Notes: generated by a model from the sequence alone, not told the origin. DNA of 64,000 nt from Butyrivibrio sp. MB2005 (GCF_000424285.1 NZ_KE384158.1:179653-243652), one strand, 5' to 3'. Counted from the first letter of the stretch, positions 37,152 through 46,702 are shown. Numbers and translations are program-made.

Positions 37152-37814
37152 TTAAAGCATAAGATTCATATTACTTTTCTGCTCTTCGTCTTCCAGCTGC
37201 TTTTTCTGCATCTGATTGCGATAAGCTTCAAGAGTCTGATTCTTGCGGAGCTCTGTGATCTCCTGTGCAATATCAGTATCAGTAATCCTGCTCTCTGCAC
37301 TAAGTACATTCTCTCTTGCGATAGAATTGTAGCTTATGTTGTGCTCGTAACCATTTGTAGTAGCTCCTACCGTGCTTCTGGCATCACTCACACTCTGAAT
37401 TGCAGCGTCTATGGAATCGATATCATTAACATCGAGATTATCGAGTCCAAGTGCCTTCATCTGTGAAGAATCAAGCTGCTGACCGATACCCTGCATAAGC
37501 TGCGCATTGACACCTGCGATATCGCTTCTGTCACTTGCTGTAAGGGTACCATTCTGTGAATAAACGGCGTTAGCGCGAATATCCTGCAGATAACTCGTAA
37601 CACCATCAAGAACTCCGTCACGAATGTTCAGCTGAGATACATTATCTCTTGAATTCCTTGCATTAACGTTGTGAGTTCTCTGAGCTGCCTCCATCTTCTG
37701 AGAGATGGCAAGCTCGGCGGCACCATCTGCTGCGGACTGTAACTTGTTACCGCTAGCAATCTTGCCATAGGATGAATAGTTACTATAGCTGTTGTTACTA
37801 ATGCCTCCTATCAT
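37152..37814 (-). CDS. Short flagellin-like protein
   Basis: 220 residues from ATG at 37814, with AGGAGG 6-7 nt upstream. Residues 10-60 match the flagellin N-terminal helix (KIASGNKLQSAADGAAELAI, NVNARNSRDNVSQLNIRDG). Residues 140-195 match the C-terminal coil (ENVLSAESRITDTDIAQEI). The surface-exposed middle domain is almost absent. The C-terminus ends in a charged tail (KKQLEDEEQKS) instead of the usual flagellin end, so it may be a cap, junction or secreted relative rather than the filament protein. Its start overlaps the end of a possible 48-residue frame. Confidence 0.82.
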   Translation of the reverse strand: MIGGISNNSYSNYSSYGKIASGNKLQSAADGAAELAISQKMEAAQRTHNVNARNSRDNVSQLNIRDGVLDGVTSYLQDIRANAVYSQNGTLTASDRSDIAGVNAQLMQGIGQQLDSSQMKALGLDNLDVNDIDSIDAAIQSVSDARSTVGATTNGYEHNISYNSIARENVLSAESRITDTDIAQEITELRKNQTLEAYRNQMQKKQLEDEEQKSNMNLML

Positions 37815-37957
37815 ATAGCGCCTCCTTTCTTCCTCCGTGAATAAGGATAAATCCGTTCTGCGCCTGTGACTCCTATAAGTCCCCACTTGATGTAGTCACT
37901 GGGATAGATTCTCCGTCCCTGAAAATCTATCTTAGGATCCTTCCAAACATCTGTCAT
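37811..37957 (-). CDS. Possible 48-residue protein, overlapping a CsrA-like leader of the flagellin-like gene
   Basis: ATG at 37957 opens 48 codons; its TGA overlaps the ATG of the flagellin-like gene (ATGA), the classic coupling arrangement. The product (MTDVWKDPKIDFQGRR..., ending RRKKGGAI) looks protein-like but matches no family I know, and its RBS is weak. The same DNA forms two hairpins on the transcript: GATAGATT / AATCTATC with loop TTCAGGGACGGAG, and GTGACT / AGTCAC. CAGGGA in a hairpin loop is a CsrA-type site, as in the hag leader of Bacillus. Both readings could be true. Confidence 0.45.
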   Translation of the reverse strand: MTDVWKDPKIDFQGRRIYPSDYIKWGLIGVTGAERIYPYSRRKKGGAI

Positions 37958-37978
37958 GAAGACAGAATAACCTATAGT

Positions 37979-38007
37979 TAATTAATACAATAACATTTTT
38001 ACGTCAA
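37979..38007 (-). promoter_or_regulatory. Possible promoter of the flagellin-like gene
   Basis: TTGACG (38002-38007) on the minus strand with AT-rich -10 candidates (TAATTA at 17 nt, TATTAA at 14 nt). The -35 is good, the -10 weak. Confidence 0.4.
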
Positions 38008-38044
38008 TTTGTAAAGAATTTCATTTTTGTGATTATTAACAAAA

Positions 38045-39871
38045 TTATCCTATCGCTTTTATTGACATTTCCTCATACTGTCTTGAGAAGAGGCTGTAGT
38101 AATATCCCTGCTTATTCTTCATGAGTTCCTTGTGTTTTCCGCGTTCTATGATCTTACCATCCTTAACAACAAGGATTACATCAGCATCAACAACAGTTGA
38201 TAATCTGTGGGCAATCATAAATGATGTTCTACCCTTTATTACAACAGAGATCGCATCCTGAATAGCTTTTTCCGTAACGGTATCAATTGATGATGTAGCC
38301 TCATCAAGTACCAGAATCTTAGGATCTGCCAGTATCGCTCTTGCAAATGATAACAACTGCTTTTCACCTGTTGAAAGCATATCTCCACCTTCACCAACAT
38401 CACTGTCAAGGCCTTTATCCATGCGCTTTACGATCTCTTCAGCAGATACCAGCTTAAGAGCATTCCAAATCTCTTCATCCGTTGCGTCGGGATTACCATA
38501 TTTCAGGTTCTCTCTTACGCTTCCTGAGAAAAGATGAGGTGTCTGAAGCACATATCCGATATTGCTGTGAAGCCACAGCTGTGACCTTTCTCTGGCATCT
38601 CTTCCATCAATCAGCACCTGTCCCTTTGTAGGCTCAAAAAATCTGCATACAAGGTTAACAAGTGTGGATTTACCTGCACCTGTCTCACCAACAATAGCAA
38701 CGTTGGTACCCTGCGGAACCTTAAGATCAAAGTTCTCAAGAACATACTCTGTTCCGTCAGGATAATGGAAAGACACATCCTTGAATTCCACATCACCGTA
38801 AAGCTCTTCCCAATTCTCCTTTTTGGGATTAAAGGTATCGCCGTACTTCTCAATAACTTCCTTAGAATCAGCCACGTCTGACTCAGTGTTGAGAAGCCTG
38901 GTAAGTCGTTCAACGTTTACCTGCACTGCAATAAGATCAGATATTGTAACGATGATATTCTGAATAGGCTCAAGTATACCAAGGGCGTAGGACAGGAAAA
39001 CTGAAAGTGTTCCAATTTCCATAACTCCCTCCATGGTTATCTTTCCGCCTCTCCAAAGAGCCAGTGCCAGAGCACATGATGAAAGCATGGTTACAGATGC
39101 GGTAAACAGCGCAGAGTAATGGGTTGCATGGACTGCATTTTTGCGATAGCTCTCTGTATCTCTGGTAAAATCATCCTGGATCTTCTTTTCAACAACAAGC
39201 GTTTTTATTGCCTTGGCACCGGTAATTCCTTCATTGAAGTTACTCGTGATGGTAGAATTAAGCTCTCTTATGTGTCTGTTAAGCACAATAAGATGTTTTT
39301 GAAAATAAATAACCAGCACAACAGCTATAGGAACCAGCGCAAGTATATAAAGGGCCAGGCGCACATTTATGGACAGCATTACTATCAAAACGAACAGGAT
39401 ATAACTTCCGTTCCATATGATGTCCATCATTCTCCAAGCCACGAGCATACCGATTTTTCCGGTATCACTCATTACTCTTGCATGAATATAACCAACGTTA
39501 TTTTGATTGAAATATGAGAAAGAAAGCTCCTGCAAATGGTTAAATGCTGCATTTCTGAGATCTCTGTCAACAGACATCTCTATCTGTCCGCACATGTAAG
39601 CACTTGTAAAATCCATACAAAGCTTTACCACCAGTACAAGTGCATATAAAAGCGCAAATCTGCTAATTCCTTCCAACGTTCCTTTTACAACATAATTGTT
39701 GATTGCATATCTGTTAAAAAGTGGAACAATACTGTCTACAAGACTTACCATCGCCCCAAGGAAGATCATGATCATCATCCTGTATCTGTAGGGCTTTAAA
39801 TATGGTAAAAGTCTCGGAATCCCCATCCAGGGGAGCTTGACTATTTCTTTGTTTTCTTTGGACTCAGGCAC
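38045..39871 (-). CDS. ABC exporter half-transporter, catalytic-site partner (second of pair)
   Basis: 608 residues from GTG at 39871, chosen because GGAGGTGAGG precedes it; a longer frame to 39901 has no RBS. Residues 1-330 hold six membrane helices, residues 360-600 the ATPase. Walker A GETGAGKSTL, Walker B ILVLDEATSSID with catalytic Glu, and the switch His (IAHRLST) are intact, while the signature is LSTGEKQ rather than LSGGQ. GTGCCTGA overlaps the stop of the partner gene, so the subunits are made together. Exports drugs, lipids or peptides. Confidence 0.92.
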   Translation of the reverse strand: MPESKENKEIVKLPWMGIPRLLPYLKPYRYRMMIMIFLGAMVSLVDSIVPLFNRYAINNYVVKGTLEGISRFALLYALVLVVKLCMDFTSAYMCGQIEMSVDRDLRNAAFNHLQELSFSYFNQNNVGYIHARVMSDTGKIGMLVAWRMMDIIWNGSYILFVLIVMLSINVRLALYILALVPIAVVLVIYFQKHLIVLNRHIRELNSTITSNFNEGITGAKAIKTLVVEKKIQDDFTRDTESYRKNAVHATHYSALFTASVTMLSSCALALALWRGGKITMEGVMEIGTLSVFLSYALGILEPIQNIIVTISDLIAVQVNVERLTRLLNTESDVADSKEVIEKYGDTFNPKKENWEELYGDVEFKDVSFHYPDGTEYVLENFDLKVPQGTNVAIVGETGAGKSTLVNLVCRFFEPTKGQVLIDGRDARERSQLWLHSNIGYVLQTPHLFSGSVRENLKYGNPDATDEEIWNALKLVSAEEIVKRMDKGLDSDVGEGGDMLSTGEKQLLSFARAILADPKILVLDEATSSIDTVTEKAIQDAISVVIKGRTSFMIAHRLSTVVDADVILVVKDGKIIERGKHKELMKNKQGYYYSLFSRQYEEMSIKAIG

Positions 39872-41684
39872 GTTCCTCACCTCCCTGCATCTGAATGTCA
39901 TAGATTTTACGATAAAGGCCGCCCTTTTCTACCAGTTCATCGTGGGTACCCTCTTCAATAAGCTCTCCATGACTCAGAACAATAATATGATCAGCATGCA
40001 TAAGCGTAGTTATCCTATGTGAGATCAGAATGGTTGTGGCACCGCTTGCATGCTTATCAAGCGCAGCTCTGATCTTGGCATCGGTCTCCGTATCTACAGC
40101 TGAAAGCGAATCATCAAATATCATAATCGGCGGCTCTGTAATAAGCATCTGGGCAATAGCAGTCCTCTGCTTCTGTCCACCTGAAAGGGTAACTCCCCTC
40201 TCTCCTACAAAGGTGTCATAGCCAGCATCGAAATTCCTGATGGTCTCATCAAGAGATGCAAGCTTGGCAGCTCTGGTGACATCCTTAAGTTCAGGAGTTT
40301 TCCTTGTAATTGCTATATTTTCCTTAAGTGTTCTCGAGAACAGGAAAGGCTCCTGCAAAACAAGTCCGATATTTCTTCTAAGATAATGCATCTTGATATT
40401 TCTGATATCCACGCCGCCAATTGAAATGGTACCCTGATCCTCAGGAAGCTCATACAGTCTGTCAAGAAGGTACATAAGGGTGGACTTACCGGAACCAGTA
40501 CCTCCAAGAACTCCAATTGTTTCGCCGGCCTTAACCTTAAAGCTTACATTTTTCAAGATTTCGGAAGATCCGTTATCATAAGAAAAGCTTACGTTATTAA
40601 ATTCAATATCCTTATCCAGAGACGGCTCTGTTGCGCCTTCTCTGTCAGTTTCAATCTCTGCATTCATGATCTCTCTTAGACGGTCTACGGATACACCGGC
40701 TTTACTCATCTCTGAGATAACTCGTCCAAGCATACGTACAGGCCATGAAACCATTGCGTTGTAGGAATAGAAGGCAATCATCTCACCTACCGTGATCTCA
40801 CCTCTTACTGCAAATACACAGCCCATTACAAGCACTACCATGCACTGCACTCCGGCAATCAGATCATTGGAAGTCCAGAATGCTGAAAGCAGCATCATAA
40901 GTTTTATCCACAGCTTGGTGTACGCATCATTCTTTTTCTCAAAGCGATGACGTTCGTAGGTCTCACGTCCAAAAGCTCTTACAACTCTGACACCGGTCAG
41001 GTTCTCCTGGGCAATTGCAGACAGTCTTCCCTCTTCCTCATCTGCTTCTCTGAAGGCATTTCCTATACGGTTATGGAAAAACAGCGAGTAAAGCACCAGT
41101 ACCGGAATAAAGGCAAGAGAAATAAGAGCCAGCTTCACGTGAATCTGGAACATGAAAATGAGTCCAAAGGTAATCATTATCACTATTCTGAAAAGTGAAG
41201 TCAGCTGCTCTGACAGGAACACCTTGATGGTCTCTACGTCGGATGTACATCTCTGAATTATATCTCCGGTATGATTTTCTCCATGCCATGCAAAAGGAAG
41301 GTGAGAAATATGATCAAACAAAATATCTCTCATCCTCTTGATCAGCTTCTCCGCAGCCATGGAATTCAGGACCTTATTGAGATATCTGCATATTCCGCAA
41401 ACAATAGCAATCGTTATCACTATACATGCGATAACAAACAAATGGGTCTTCAAATAGGCTTTTCCACCGGATATACCGATAAGAAGCTGCATATAGAAAG
41501 GCATGGTCGATTCTGAATCACCGATAAGATAATCCACTGTATATTGGATAATTTTGGGATTGACCATGTCTAAGAAAGCCACAAGCATTGAAAAAACAAT
41601 GCCTGAAGCAAACAGACCTATACTCCCCTTAAGAAAGAAAAATACAAGCCCCGACCGTGTCGGAAACTTATTCTTATTATTCAT
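39864..41684 (-). CDS. ABC exporter half-transporter with degenerate catalytic site (first of pair)
   Basis: 606 residues: six membrane helices then the ATPase. Walker A GGTGSGKSTL and signature LSGGQKQR are canonical, but Walker B reads IMIFDDSLSAVD, so the catalytic Glu is Asp. With the partner's altered signature this gives one degenerate and one active ATP site, the pattern of heterodimeric exporters such as TM287/288, BmrCD and LmrCD. RBS GGGGAG before ATG. Overlaps the partner gene by 8 nt. Confidence 0.92.
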   Translation of the reverse strand: MNNKNKFPTRSGLVFFFLKGSIGLFASGIVFSMLVAFLDMVNPKIIQYTVDYLIGDSESTMPFYMQLLIGISGGKAYLKTHLFVIACIVITIAIVCGICRYLNKVLNSMAAEKLIKRMRDILFDHISHLPFAWHGENHTGDIIQRCTSDVETIKVFLSEQLTSLFRIVIMITFGLIFMFQIHVKLALISLAFIPVLVLYSLFFHNRIGNAFREADEEEGRLSAIAQENLTGVRVVRAFGRETYERHRFEKKNDAYTKLWIKLMMLLSAFWTSNDLIAGVQCMVVLVMGCVFAVRGEITVGEMIAFYSYNAMVSWPVRMLGRVISEMSKAGVSVDRLREIMNAEIETDREGATEPSLDKDIEFNNVSFSYDNGSSEILKNVSFKVKAGETIGVLGGTGSGKSTLMYLLDRLYELPEDQGTISIGGVDIRNIKMHYLRRNIGLVLQEPFLFSRTLKENIAITRKTPELKDVTRAAKLASLDETIRNFDAGYDTFVGERGVTLSGGQKQRTAIAQMLITEPPIMIFDDSLSAVDTETDAKIRAALDKHASGATTILISHRITTLMHADHIIVLSHGELIEEGTHDELVEKGGLYRKIYDIQMQGGEERA

Positions 41685-41744
41685 TGTAAACTCCCCATTT
41701 CTAGTAATTTTTTAGATACGTAATTGTTATCATACTACATTAAA

Positions 41745-43598
41745 TCAAGAAATTTCCACTACTATTTTGCCCTTTTTAACAGGAATTCTGATTCGATAAC
41801 AGTCGTGCCTCCAGCTCAATTTCAAACGCTCATCATTTATCTCACATCTCTCTATTGTTATGGCGCCTGCACTATTATAAGAAGCCATGTTAATATCACC
41901 TGTTTTTCCAACAGTGATAGCCGCATTATCACTGAATCCGTCGGCATTTTTCACCTCTTTTACAACCGTTGGCTCCTCATAGGTAATAAAGCTGAGAACT
42001 GCGTCCAGATCTCCATCATATTCATCTACAAGTAGTACCTTATCTTCCTTAAGGCTAACGCTCCTTTTATAGCTTCGAACCTTACTATTCCCAAAAGCCT
42101 GCGCTATATCCATGGATAATCTATGGCTTTCCTCATCAAATACAACATCCTTAGCTCCGTATTTTTCACCAGGAAGCTCCATTATGGTCTCATGTCCGTC
42201 ATAAAAAGTAGGCAGATTATGATACACAGACTGCATGGTCCATATTTCATAGCGCCTGTCAGAAAATGTTTTGGCTGTATATGTAGGTGCACCAAGATCG
42301 ATAAGGAATGGCTCTCCCTCCTTGTAAAGAGTAATGCTTCCCACATCATTATGATTATGAGAGTCGCCGTTATTTCCGGCTTTTGCTGCGAGAACAAAGC
42401 TATTGTTTCTTGCTATCATCATGCCGACGCTCTCAAAGAAAACATCCTTTTCACCCTTATCATTCCCATGTCTGTACTGCATCATATTCTTATGAGCTGA
42501 TGCCTGTAAAACCCTGTACCAAAGGTTATGCTCTTCTGTGAGAAGCCTTTCATTCCAGTCTTCAGTGCGATAATCATCTGAAGCCATGGCACACAAAGGC
42601 TCGTCCGCGCAGGCTTTTCCAAAAAGGAATTCCCTGGCGCTGCGGTTACCGGGCCTCGCAGCGCAGTCCGCATAGTTGATGTAATAGCCGTTATCAACAT
42701 AAACTTTTCTAATATAATTAGCGATATTGCGTATTTTGTTTACTTTATATGCGTCAGCAAATGCATCACCCGTAATATCATTCAATATGTTCAGTATTCC
42801 ATAGAGGCACAGCCCCGCATGAGAATAATACTGAGCTCCTTCATCGCAGCAGCCATCTTCTCCATAAGCACTTATAAAATAATCCGTTGAAATTACAGCC
42901 TGCTCTATTATCTTTGCGGCAGTGTCCTTATTCATGGAATGGCAAGGCCTTGTAAAAGCAGCCAGAAGCACATTCTGCGTAATCCAAACAGTCCAGTTTA
43001 TGGCCTTGTTTTCATCATCACCCATCCACCAGAAATGCTCTGAAAGATATGGAATAATCAATCTCTCCCTTATCTCGCTGTCCACATGCTGCGTGATCAT
43101 AGGGTTTATCTCATCCAAAACCGGTCTTAGCATGTACTCTGCCACTCCAAGAACAGCCCCGGTTTCAGCCGCAAAAAGATCTATAACAGGCTTCTCCGTA
43201 TCCGGCATATTATCCTGCTTTGCGTCCCTTATATGGGAATTATGTGCAGGATGGCACCAGCTGCTCTCCTCCATGAGAAGATACATTCCATCAAGAATAT
43301 CCTTTATATATGTGCCTTTATTCTCTACACACTCAGCCATAACCATGGCGGATAGCTTAATTCTTCTTGAAAAAGACTTATCTTCGAAAAACACCCTGTT
43401 TCCCGTCTCGTAAAAATCCCGATAATCCGACAGCAAAATCACAGACCATTCTTCTTTTTTCTTATTTTCGCCTTCTTTTACTATGGCTTTTTTCAAATCC
43501 TCAGAAAGTCCATCCCAAAACTCTCTGTTCGTTATCTGAGGAATGTTAACTCTTTTATCTAAATTACCGCTGACTGATTCTAAGTACTCTTTAAGCAT
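41745..43598 (-). CDS. Heparinase II/III-like polysaccharide lyase
   Basis: 617 residues from the ATG at 43598 (GGAGG 11 nt upstream); starts at 43616 and 43625 are also open. N-terminal (alpha/alpha) toroid, then the heparinase II/III-like beta-sandwich signature DSHNHNDVGSITLYKEGEPFLIDLG, whose His and Tyr residues are catalytic in the family. No signal peptide, so it probably acts on imported uronic-acid oligosaccharides. Substrate cannot be told. Its start lies 37 nt after the C39-like peptidase stop. Confidence 0.85.
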   Translation of the reverse strand: MLKEYLESVSGNLDKRVNIPQITNREFWDGLSEDLKKAIVKEGENKKKEEWSVILLSDYRDFYETGNRVFFEDKSFSRRIKLSAMVMAECVENKGTYIKDILDGMYLLMEESSWCHPAHNSHIRDAKQDNMPDTEKPVIDLFAAETGAVLGVAEYMLRPVLDEINPMITQHVDSEIRERLIIPYLSEHFWWMGDDENKAINWTVWITQNVLLAAFTRPCHSMNKDTAAKIIEQAVISTDYFISAYGEDGCCDEGAQYYSHAGLCLYGILNILNDITGDAFADAYKVNKIRNIANYIRKVYVDNGYYINYADCAARPGNRSAREFLFGKACADEPLCAMASDDYRTEDWNERLLTEEHNLWYRVLQASAHKNMMQYRHGNDKGEKDVFFESVGMMIARNNSFVLAAKAGNNGDSHNHNDVGSITLYKEGEPFLIDLGAPTYTAKTFSDRRYEIWTMQSVYHNLPTFYDGHETIMELPGEKYGAKDVVFDEESHRLSMDIAQAFGNSKVRSYKRSVSLKEDKVLLVDEYDGDLDAVLSFITYEEPTVVKEVKNADGFSDNAAITVGKTGDINMASYNSAGAITIERCEINDERLKLSWRHDCYRIRIPVKKGKIVVEIS

Positions 43599-43634
43599 GT
43601 GAAACCTATCCTCCATAAATATCATCCGATACTT

Positions 43635-44360
43635 TTATTTATCTCTATCCTGAGGGAATGCCTCAATTCCGTATATAACAAGGGGCGCTGCCTTATCAGC
43701 AATTCTATATATAGCTTCAGACAGATCTTTAAATGGTCCGCTCTGTACAAACCTTCCGCCCTGACTCCTGTAAATGTTATGGACAAAATATCCGTCACCG
43801 TTTTTTGAAATATTCACTGTATGAAGCTGTTTCAGTATATTTTCATGGTCCCAGTAAAAGGTCACCAGAAAGCTGTCGTAACGCTCACCAAAGGTCATAA
43901 TTACGTCCTTATTCCTGGATGTGAGACGTTTTATACCATAGCCCCTTTTTTTCATGTATTTCGCAGGAGCTGAGGGGGCAATTCCAAAGCCGCCACGTAA
44001 AGTAGCCCCATGCCTTTCAAAATAGCTGATAAGCTCAGGCATTTTGGGCATGTCCCCATGAAGGGACATAAGTGCATTCCAAGTGGCTATAATCTCACAG
44101 CCTGAATAGGACATATTGGACTTTTTATGGGATCCAAAACACACTTTCTCCCATCTGTTTTGATTCTCAATAAAGCCCTGTCCGTCAAAGATGCCGTTGC
44201 CCTTATCATCAAGTATTTTCTCGTTTTCTTCACGATTTAAAGCGACTATTCTTTTCCTGACCTTTCCTGTAAAAACAGAAAGAATCCCAAAAAAAGAAAG
44301 CACTACCCTGTTTGGAATATATTTAGGAATTAATTTGTAAATAAAAGCCACTTTTTTCAT
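43635..44360 (-). CDS. C39-like (papain-fold) cysteine peptidase family protein
   Basis: 241 residues from ATG at 44360; the frame opens further to 44813 but that would overlap the divergent PilZ gene. The N-terminal 30 residues are hydrophobic (a possible anchor). Catalytic-type residues: Cys in YSGCEIIATWNAL, His in LKQLHTVNI, and Asn in YFVHNIYRSQGG. This order fits the C39/C39-like fold. Function unknown; may act on peptides or a secreted protein. Same strand and close upstream of the heparinase-like gene. Confidence 0.65.
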   Translation of the reverse strand: MKKVAFIYKLIPKYIPNRVVLSFFGILSVFTGKVRKRIVALNREENEKILDDKGNGIFDGQGFIENQNRWEKVCFGSHKKSNMSYSGCEIIATWNALMSLHGDMPKMPELISYFERHGATLRGGFGIAPSAPAKYMKKRGYGIKRLTSRNKDVIMTFGERYDSFLVTFYWDHENILKQLHTVNISKNGDGYFVHNIYRSQGGRFVQSGPFKDLSEAIYRIADKAAPLVIYGIEAFPQDRDK

Positions 44361-44459
44361 AGTCAGTAAAGCCCCAAAGTATTGTAAAAATCTTAATAAC
44401 AGTTTAACATTATTCTTAGATAAATTAGTAGTTATATAACGAATAAGAAAGAGAATTTT

Positions 44460-45134
44460 ATGAATATTACTGAAGTCGTTGCAGGCACACCTCTGACAGT
44501 TCATGTTCTTGTGGATAATATGCCTGTAGCTATCAAAACAAAAGCCATTTCTGTAATAGACGGCGCACTTTTGGTGGAGCCGCTTAAATACCATGGTGTC
44601 CCGATTCCCGCTTCGACACAGGCAACTGCCGAGGCTACACTTATGCCCATGGGAGACCACCACAGCTTCAGCCTTGAAAGCGTCGTTCCTTACGAGAACT
44701 GGAGCGACATCTATTATCTTCTTAAGGGACATGAAATTGTTACAGAGCTTGAGAATCAGCGAAAGGCTGAACGATATGTTATAAATCTGCTTGGAAAAGC
44801 AGTTATCAACCATAACACTACTGTAAGTGCCATCATTTACGACATTTCCATAAAGGGACTTTCTCTCCTTTTGGGAAAAATGGCCACAGCTAAACCCGGG
44901 GATATTATCAGACTCACCTTCAGACCACCGGGCTACAACAAAGATTTTGAGATTACTCTTACAGTAATCCGCAACTTCAAGGTTGGTACATATGACGCTG
45001 TTGGATGTAAGATGCGCGGAATAGACAGTGGTCTTATGGGATACATAATAGACGTCAAAAGAAAAAAGGACGAGACCAAAAGGGCAGAATCCCAGTCAAG
45101 AGTTCTTATCCATGACGAAAGTAAAGACGAATAA
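44460..45134 (+). CDS. PilZ domain c-di-GMP receptor
   Basis: 224 residues. N-terminal YcgR-like beta domain (residues 1-95), then PilZ (100-205). The c-di-GMP binding residues are present: RKAER (RxxxR) and DISIKG (D/NxSxxG). The tail is highly charged. Likely slows flagella or controls exopolysaccharide when c-di-GMP rises. RBS AGAAAGAG; TAAA-N15-CGAATAA upstream is a faint match to a flagellar sigma-28 promoter. Confidence 0.88.
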   Translation: MNITEVVAGTPLTVHVLVDNMPVAIKTKAISVIDGALLVEPLKYHGVPIPASTQATAEATLMPMGDHHSFSLESVVPYENWSDIYYLLKGHEIVTELENQRKAERYVINLLGKAVINHNTTVSAIIYDISIKGLSLLLGKMATAKPGDIIRLTFRPPGYNKDFEITLTVIRNFKVGTYDAVGCKMRGIDSGLMGYIIDVKRKKDETKRAESQSRVLIHDESKDE

Positions 45135-45157
45135 AAATATGCATCATTTAATTGATG

Positions 45158-45193
45158 AAAAAAGAGACAAAGCGAAAACTTTGTCTCTTTTAA
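45158..45193. terminator. Bidirectional terminator
   Basis: AAAAGAGACAAAG / CTTTGTCTCTTTT perfect 13-bp stem with 6-nt loop, between convergent PilZ and 99-residue genes. Confidence 0.9.
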
Positions 45194-45200
45194 TATCTCA

Positions 45201-45500
45201 TCAACCTGCTGCAGCTACCATATCGTCCATCATCTCAGATGATTCTTCATTTTCAGTTACCTGAATCTCGTCAGTCCTGCGAGGTGCGCGAACACCGAAA
45301 CTACCTTCATAACGCTGTTCCTTAAGAATCTTACGGATAGCGGCAAGATCCTTGCTCATATCCTCACGCTTTTTGCAGACAACTGTAGGGACACTTCCAT
45401 TACCCATCTCAACGAAGTATCCGGCTTCTGCTAAGATCTTCTGAATCTTAAGCTTATCTGTGGTACGAATCTCTGCAGGTGTTTTATCTTCTCTCCCCAC
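45201..45500 (-). CDS. Small protein of unknown function (99 aa)
   Basis: Start GTG at 45500 with GGAGG 6 nt upstream. Residues 14-75 look like a small alpha/beta domain (KLKIQKILAEAGYFVEMG, VVCKKREDMSKDLAAIRKILKE, YEGSFGVRAPRR); the tail is acidic and disordered (ENEESSEMMDDM). No family recognised. Alone between a terminator and the serpin gene. Confidence 0.6.
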   Translation of the reverse strand: MGREDKTPAEIRTTDKLKIQKILAEAGYFVEMGNGSVPTVVCKKREDMSKDLAAIRKILKEQRYEGSFGVRAPRRTDEIQVTENEESSEMMDDMVAAAG

Positions 45501-45592
45501 TACAAACCTCCTATACTAAATTAGCAGTATTTGTGTTTACATGTTTACCTACCACAAAATATAGCACAGACGGTTGGATTTTGCAAGTCGGA

Positions 45593-46702
45593 TCAATGCC
45601 CGATGTTATCTGCTCTTCCCACAAAAACTGGCGTTTTATCGGCATTATCAAGGATAAAATAGATAAAAGGTCTATCCAGTATAACCTCTATATTTGATCC
45701 CGGAAGAGGCGGCGCCGCACCAAGAGTCAAAACGCCTGTTATTGCTGCAGCCCTTGTTCCCTCTCTATCCAGTTCAATATGCGTCTTATGCAGAATCTGA
45801 CTTATGAAATCATTCGAATTACCATTAAGCATTCCTGAAAAATCAGCTTTTCCCGGAGCAAAAGCACTATTTACTCCAAGACTTTTTAAGGTATCAGATA
45901 ACTCCGCTTCAAAATCCAGGGTATACTCAGGAATTCCTATTTCGGCTTTAATATGCAGCGGATTCGCCAAAGCTTTCAAAAGATCTTCGCCCCTTGATGC
46001 TTTCAAAATATCACTTACGCTTTTTCCTTTATCCGGAAGTATGGCAGCAAAGGTATATTTCTTGTTTTCATAGGGATACAAAAAGCCCTTTGCGTTTTTC
46101 AGTTCAAAATACTGCTTCGAGCTTCCGCAAAGCATTGATACTCTCTTCTTTTTACCGGAAGCAGTTGTAAATATGGCCTCATCATCAACCTGATAATCCT
46201 CAAAGGGGTTATCCCATTTTCCCGAAAACGAAAGTGCATTTATGAGGATCATGGAAGCAGCCGGCGAAAGCGTATCCACAAGCTTCTCTATCATCCCATC
46301 GGTATTTTCATTAACGAATTTGTTGATCTTATCTGCAGTCTTTTGAGAAAACGCATCAGAGCGAACCTTTGCTCTGAATTCTTCCTTCATTTTCTTCTTG
46401 TAGGCTTTGACTATCCTATCGTCGCCGTTTACCCAAATTCCGTTTGCATATTTTATCTGATCGCTCCCGGTATCAGAACTGTCAAGAAGCCTTCTTATAC
46501 CCTCATTAAGGGCATCTTCATCCATTGAAACAGCCCTAAGAAGCTCATTCTTTGTATCTCCCTTTGCGCCGCCCGCAGCAAGTCCAAGGGCCATTATCAC
46601 AGATACAGGTGATACAAGAGCATTATCTTTTTCATTATTTTTCAAAATGTTAAGAGCAAAATCCATGCATTTTATAGGAAATTCATTTTTTGATATTCTC
46701 AT
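45593..46702 (-). CDS. Serpin (serine/cysteine protease inhibitor)
   Basis: 369 residues, full-length serpin. NALVSPVSVIMALGLAAGGAKG (N-terminal serpin block) and DRPFIYFILDNADKTPVFVG (C-terminal block) are clear. The reactive loop hinge EGTRAAAITG has the small residues of inhibitory serpins; counting from the hinge puts P1 at or near Ala in LGAAPPLP, which suggests elastase- or subtilisin-like targets. No signal peptide is visible, so it may protect the cytoplasm. Lies next to a papain-like protease gene. Confidence 0.94.
   Translation of the reverse strand: MRISKNEFPIKCMDFALNILKNNEKDNALVSPVSVIMALGLAAGGAKGDTKNELLRAVSMDEDALNEGIRRLLDSSDTGSDQIKYANGIWVNGDDRIVKAYKKKMKEEFRAKVRSDAFSQKTADKINKFVNENTDGMIEKLVDTLSPAASMILINALSFSGKWDNPFEDYQVDDEAIFTTASGKKKRVSMLCGSSKQYFELKNAKGFLYPYENKKYTFAAILPDKGKSVSDILKASRGEDLLKALANPLHIKAEIGIPEYTLDFEAELSDTLKSLGVNSAFAPGKADFSGMLNGNSNDFISQILHKTHIELDREGTRAAAITGVLTLGAAPPLPGSNIEVILDRPFIYFILDNADKTPVFVGRADNIGH

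Noticed and set aside
44361..44813. N-terminal extension of the C39-like peptidase
   Set aside because: It overlaps the divergent PilZ gene completely and reads like non-coding translation; ATG at 44360 fits better.
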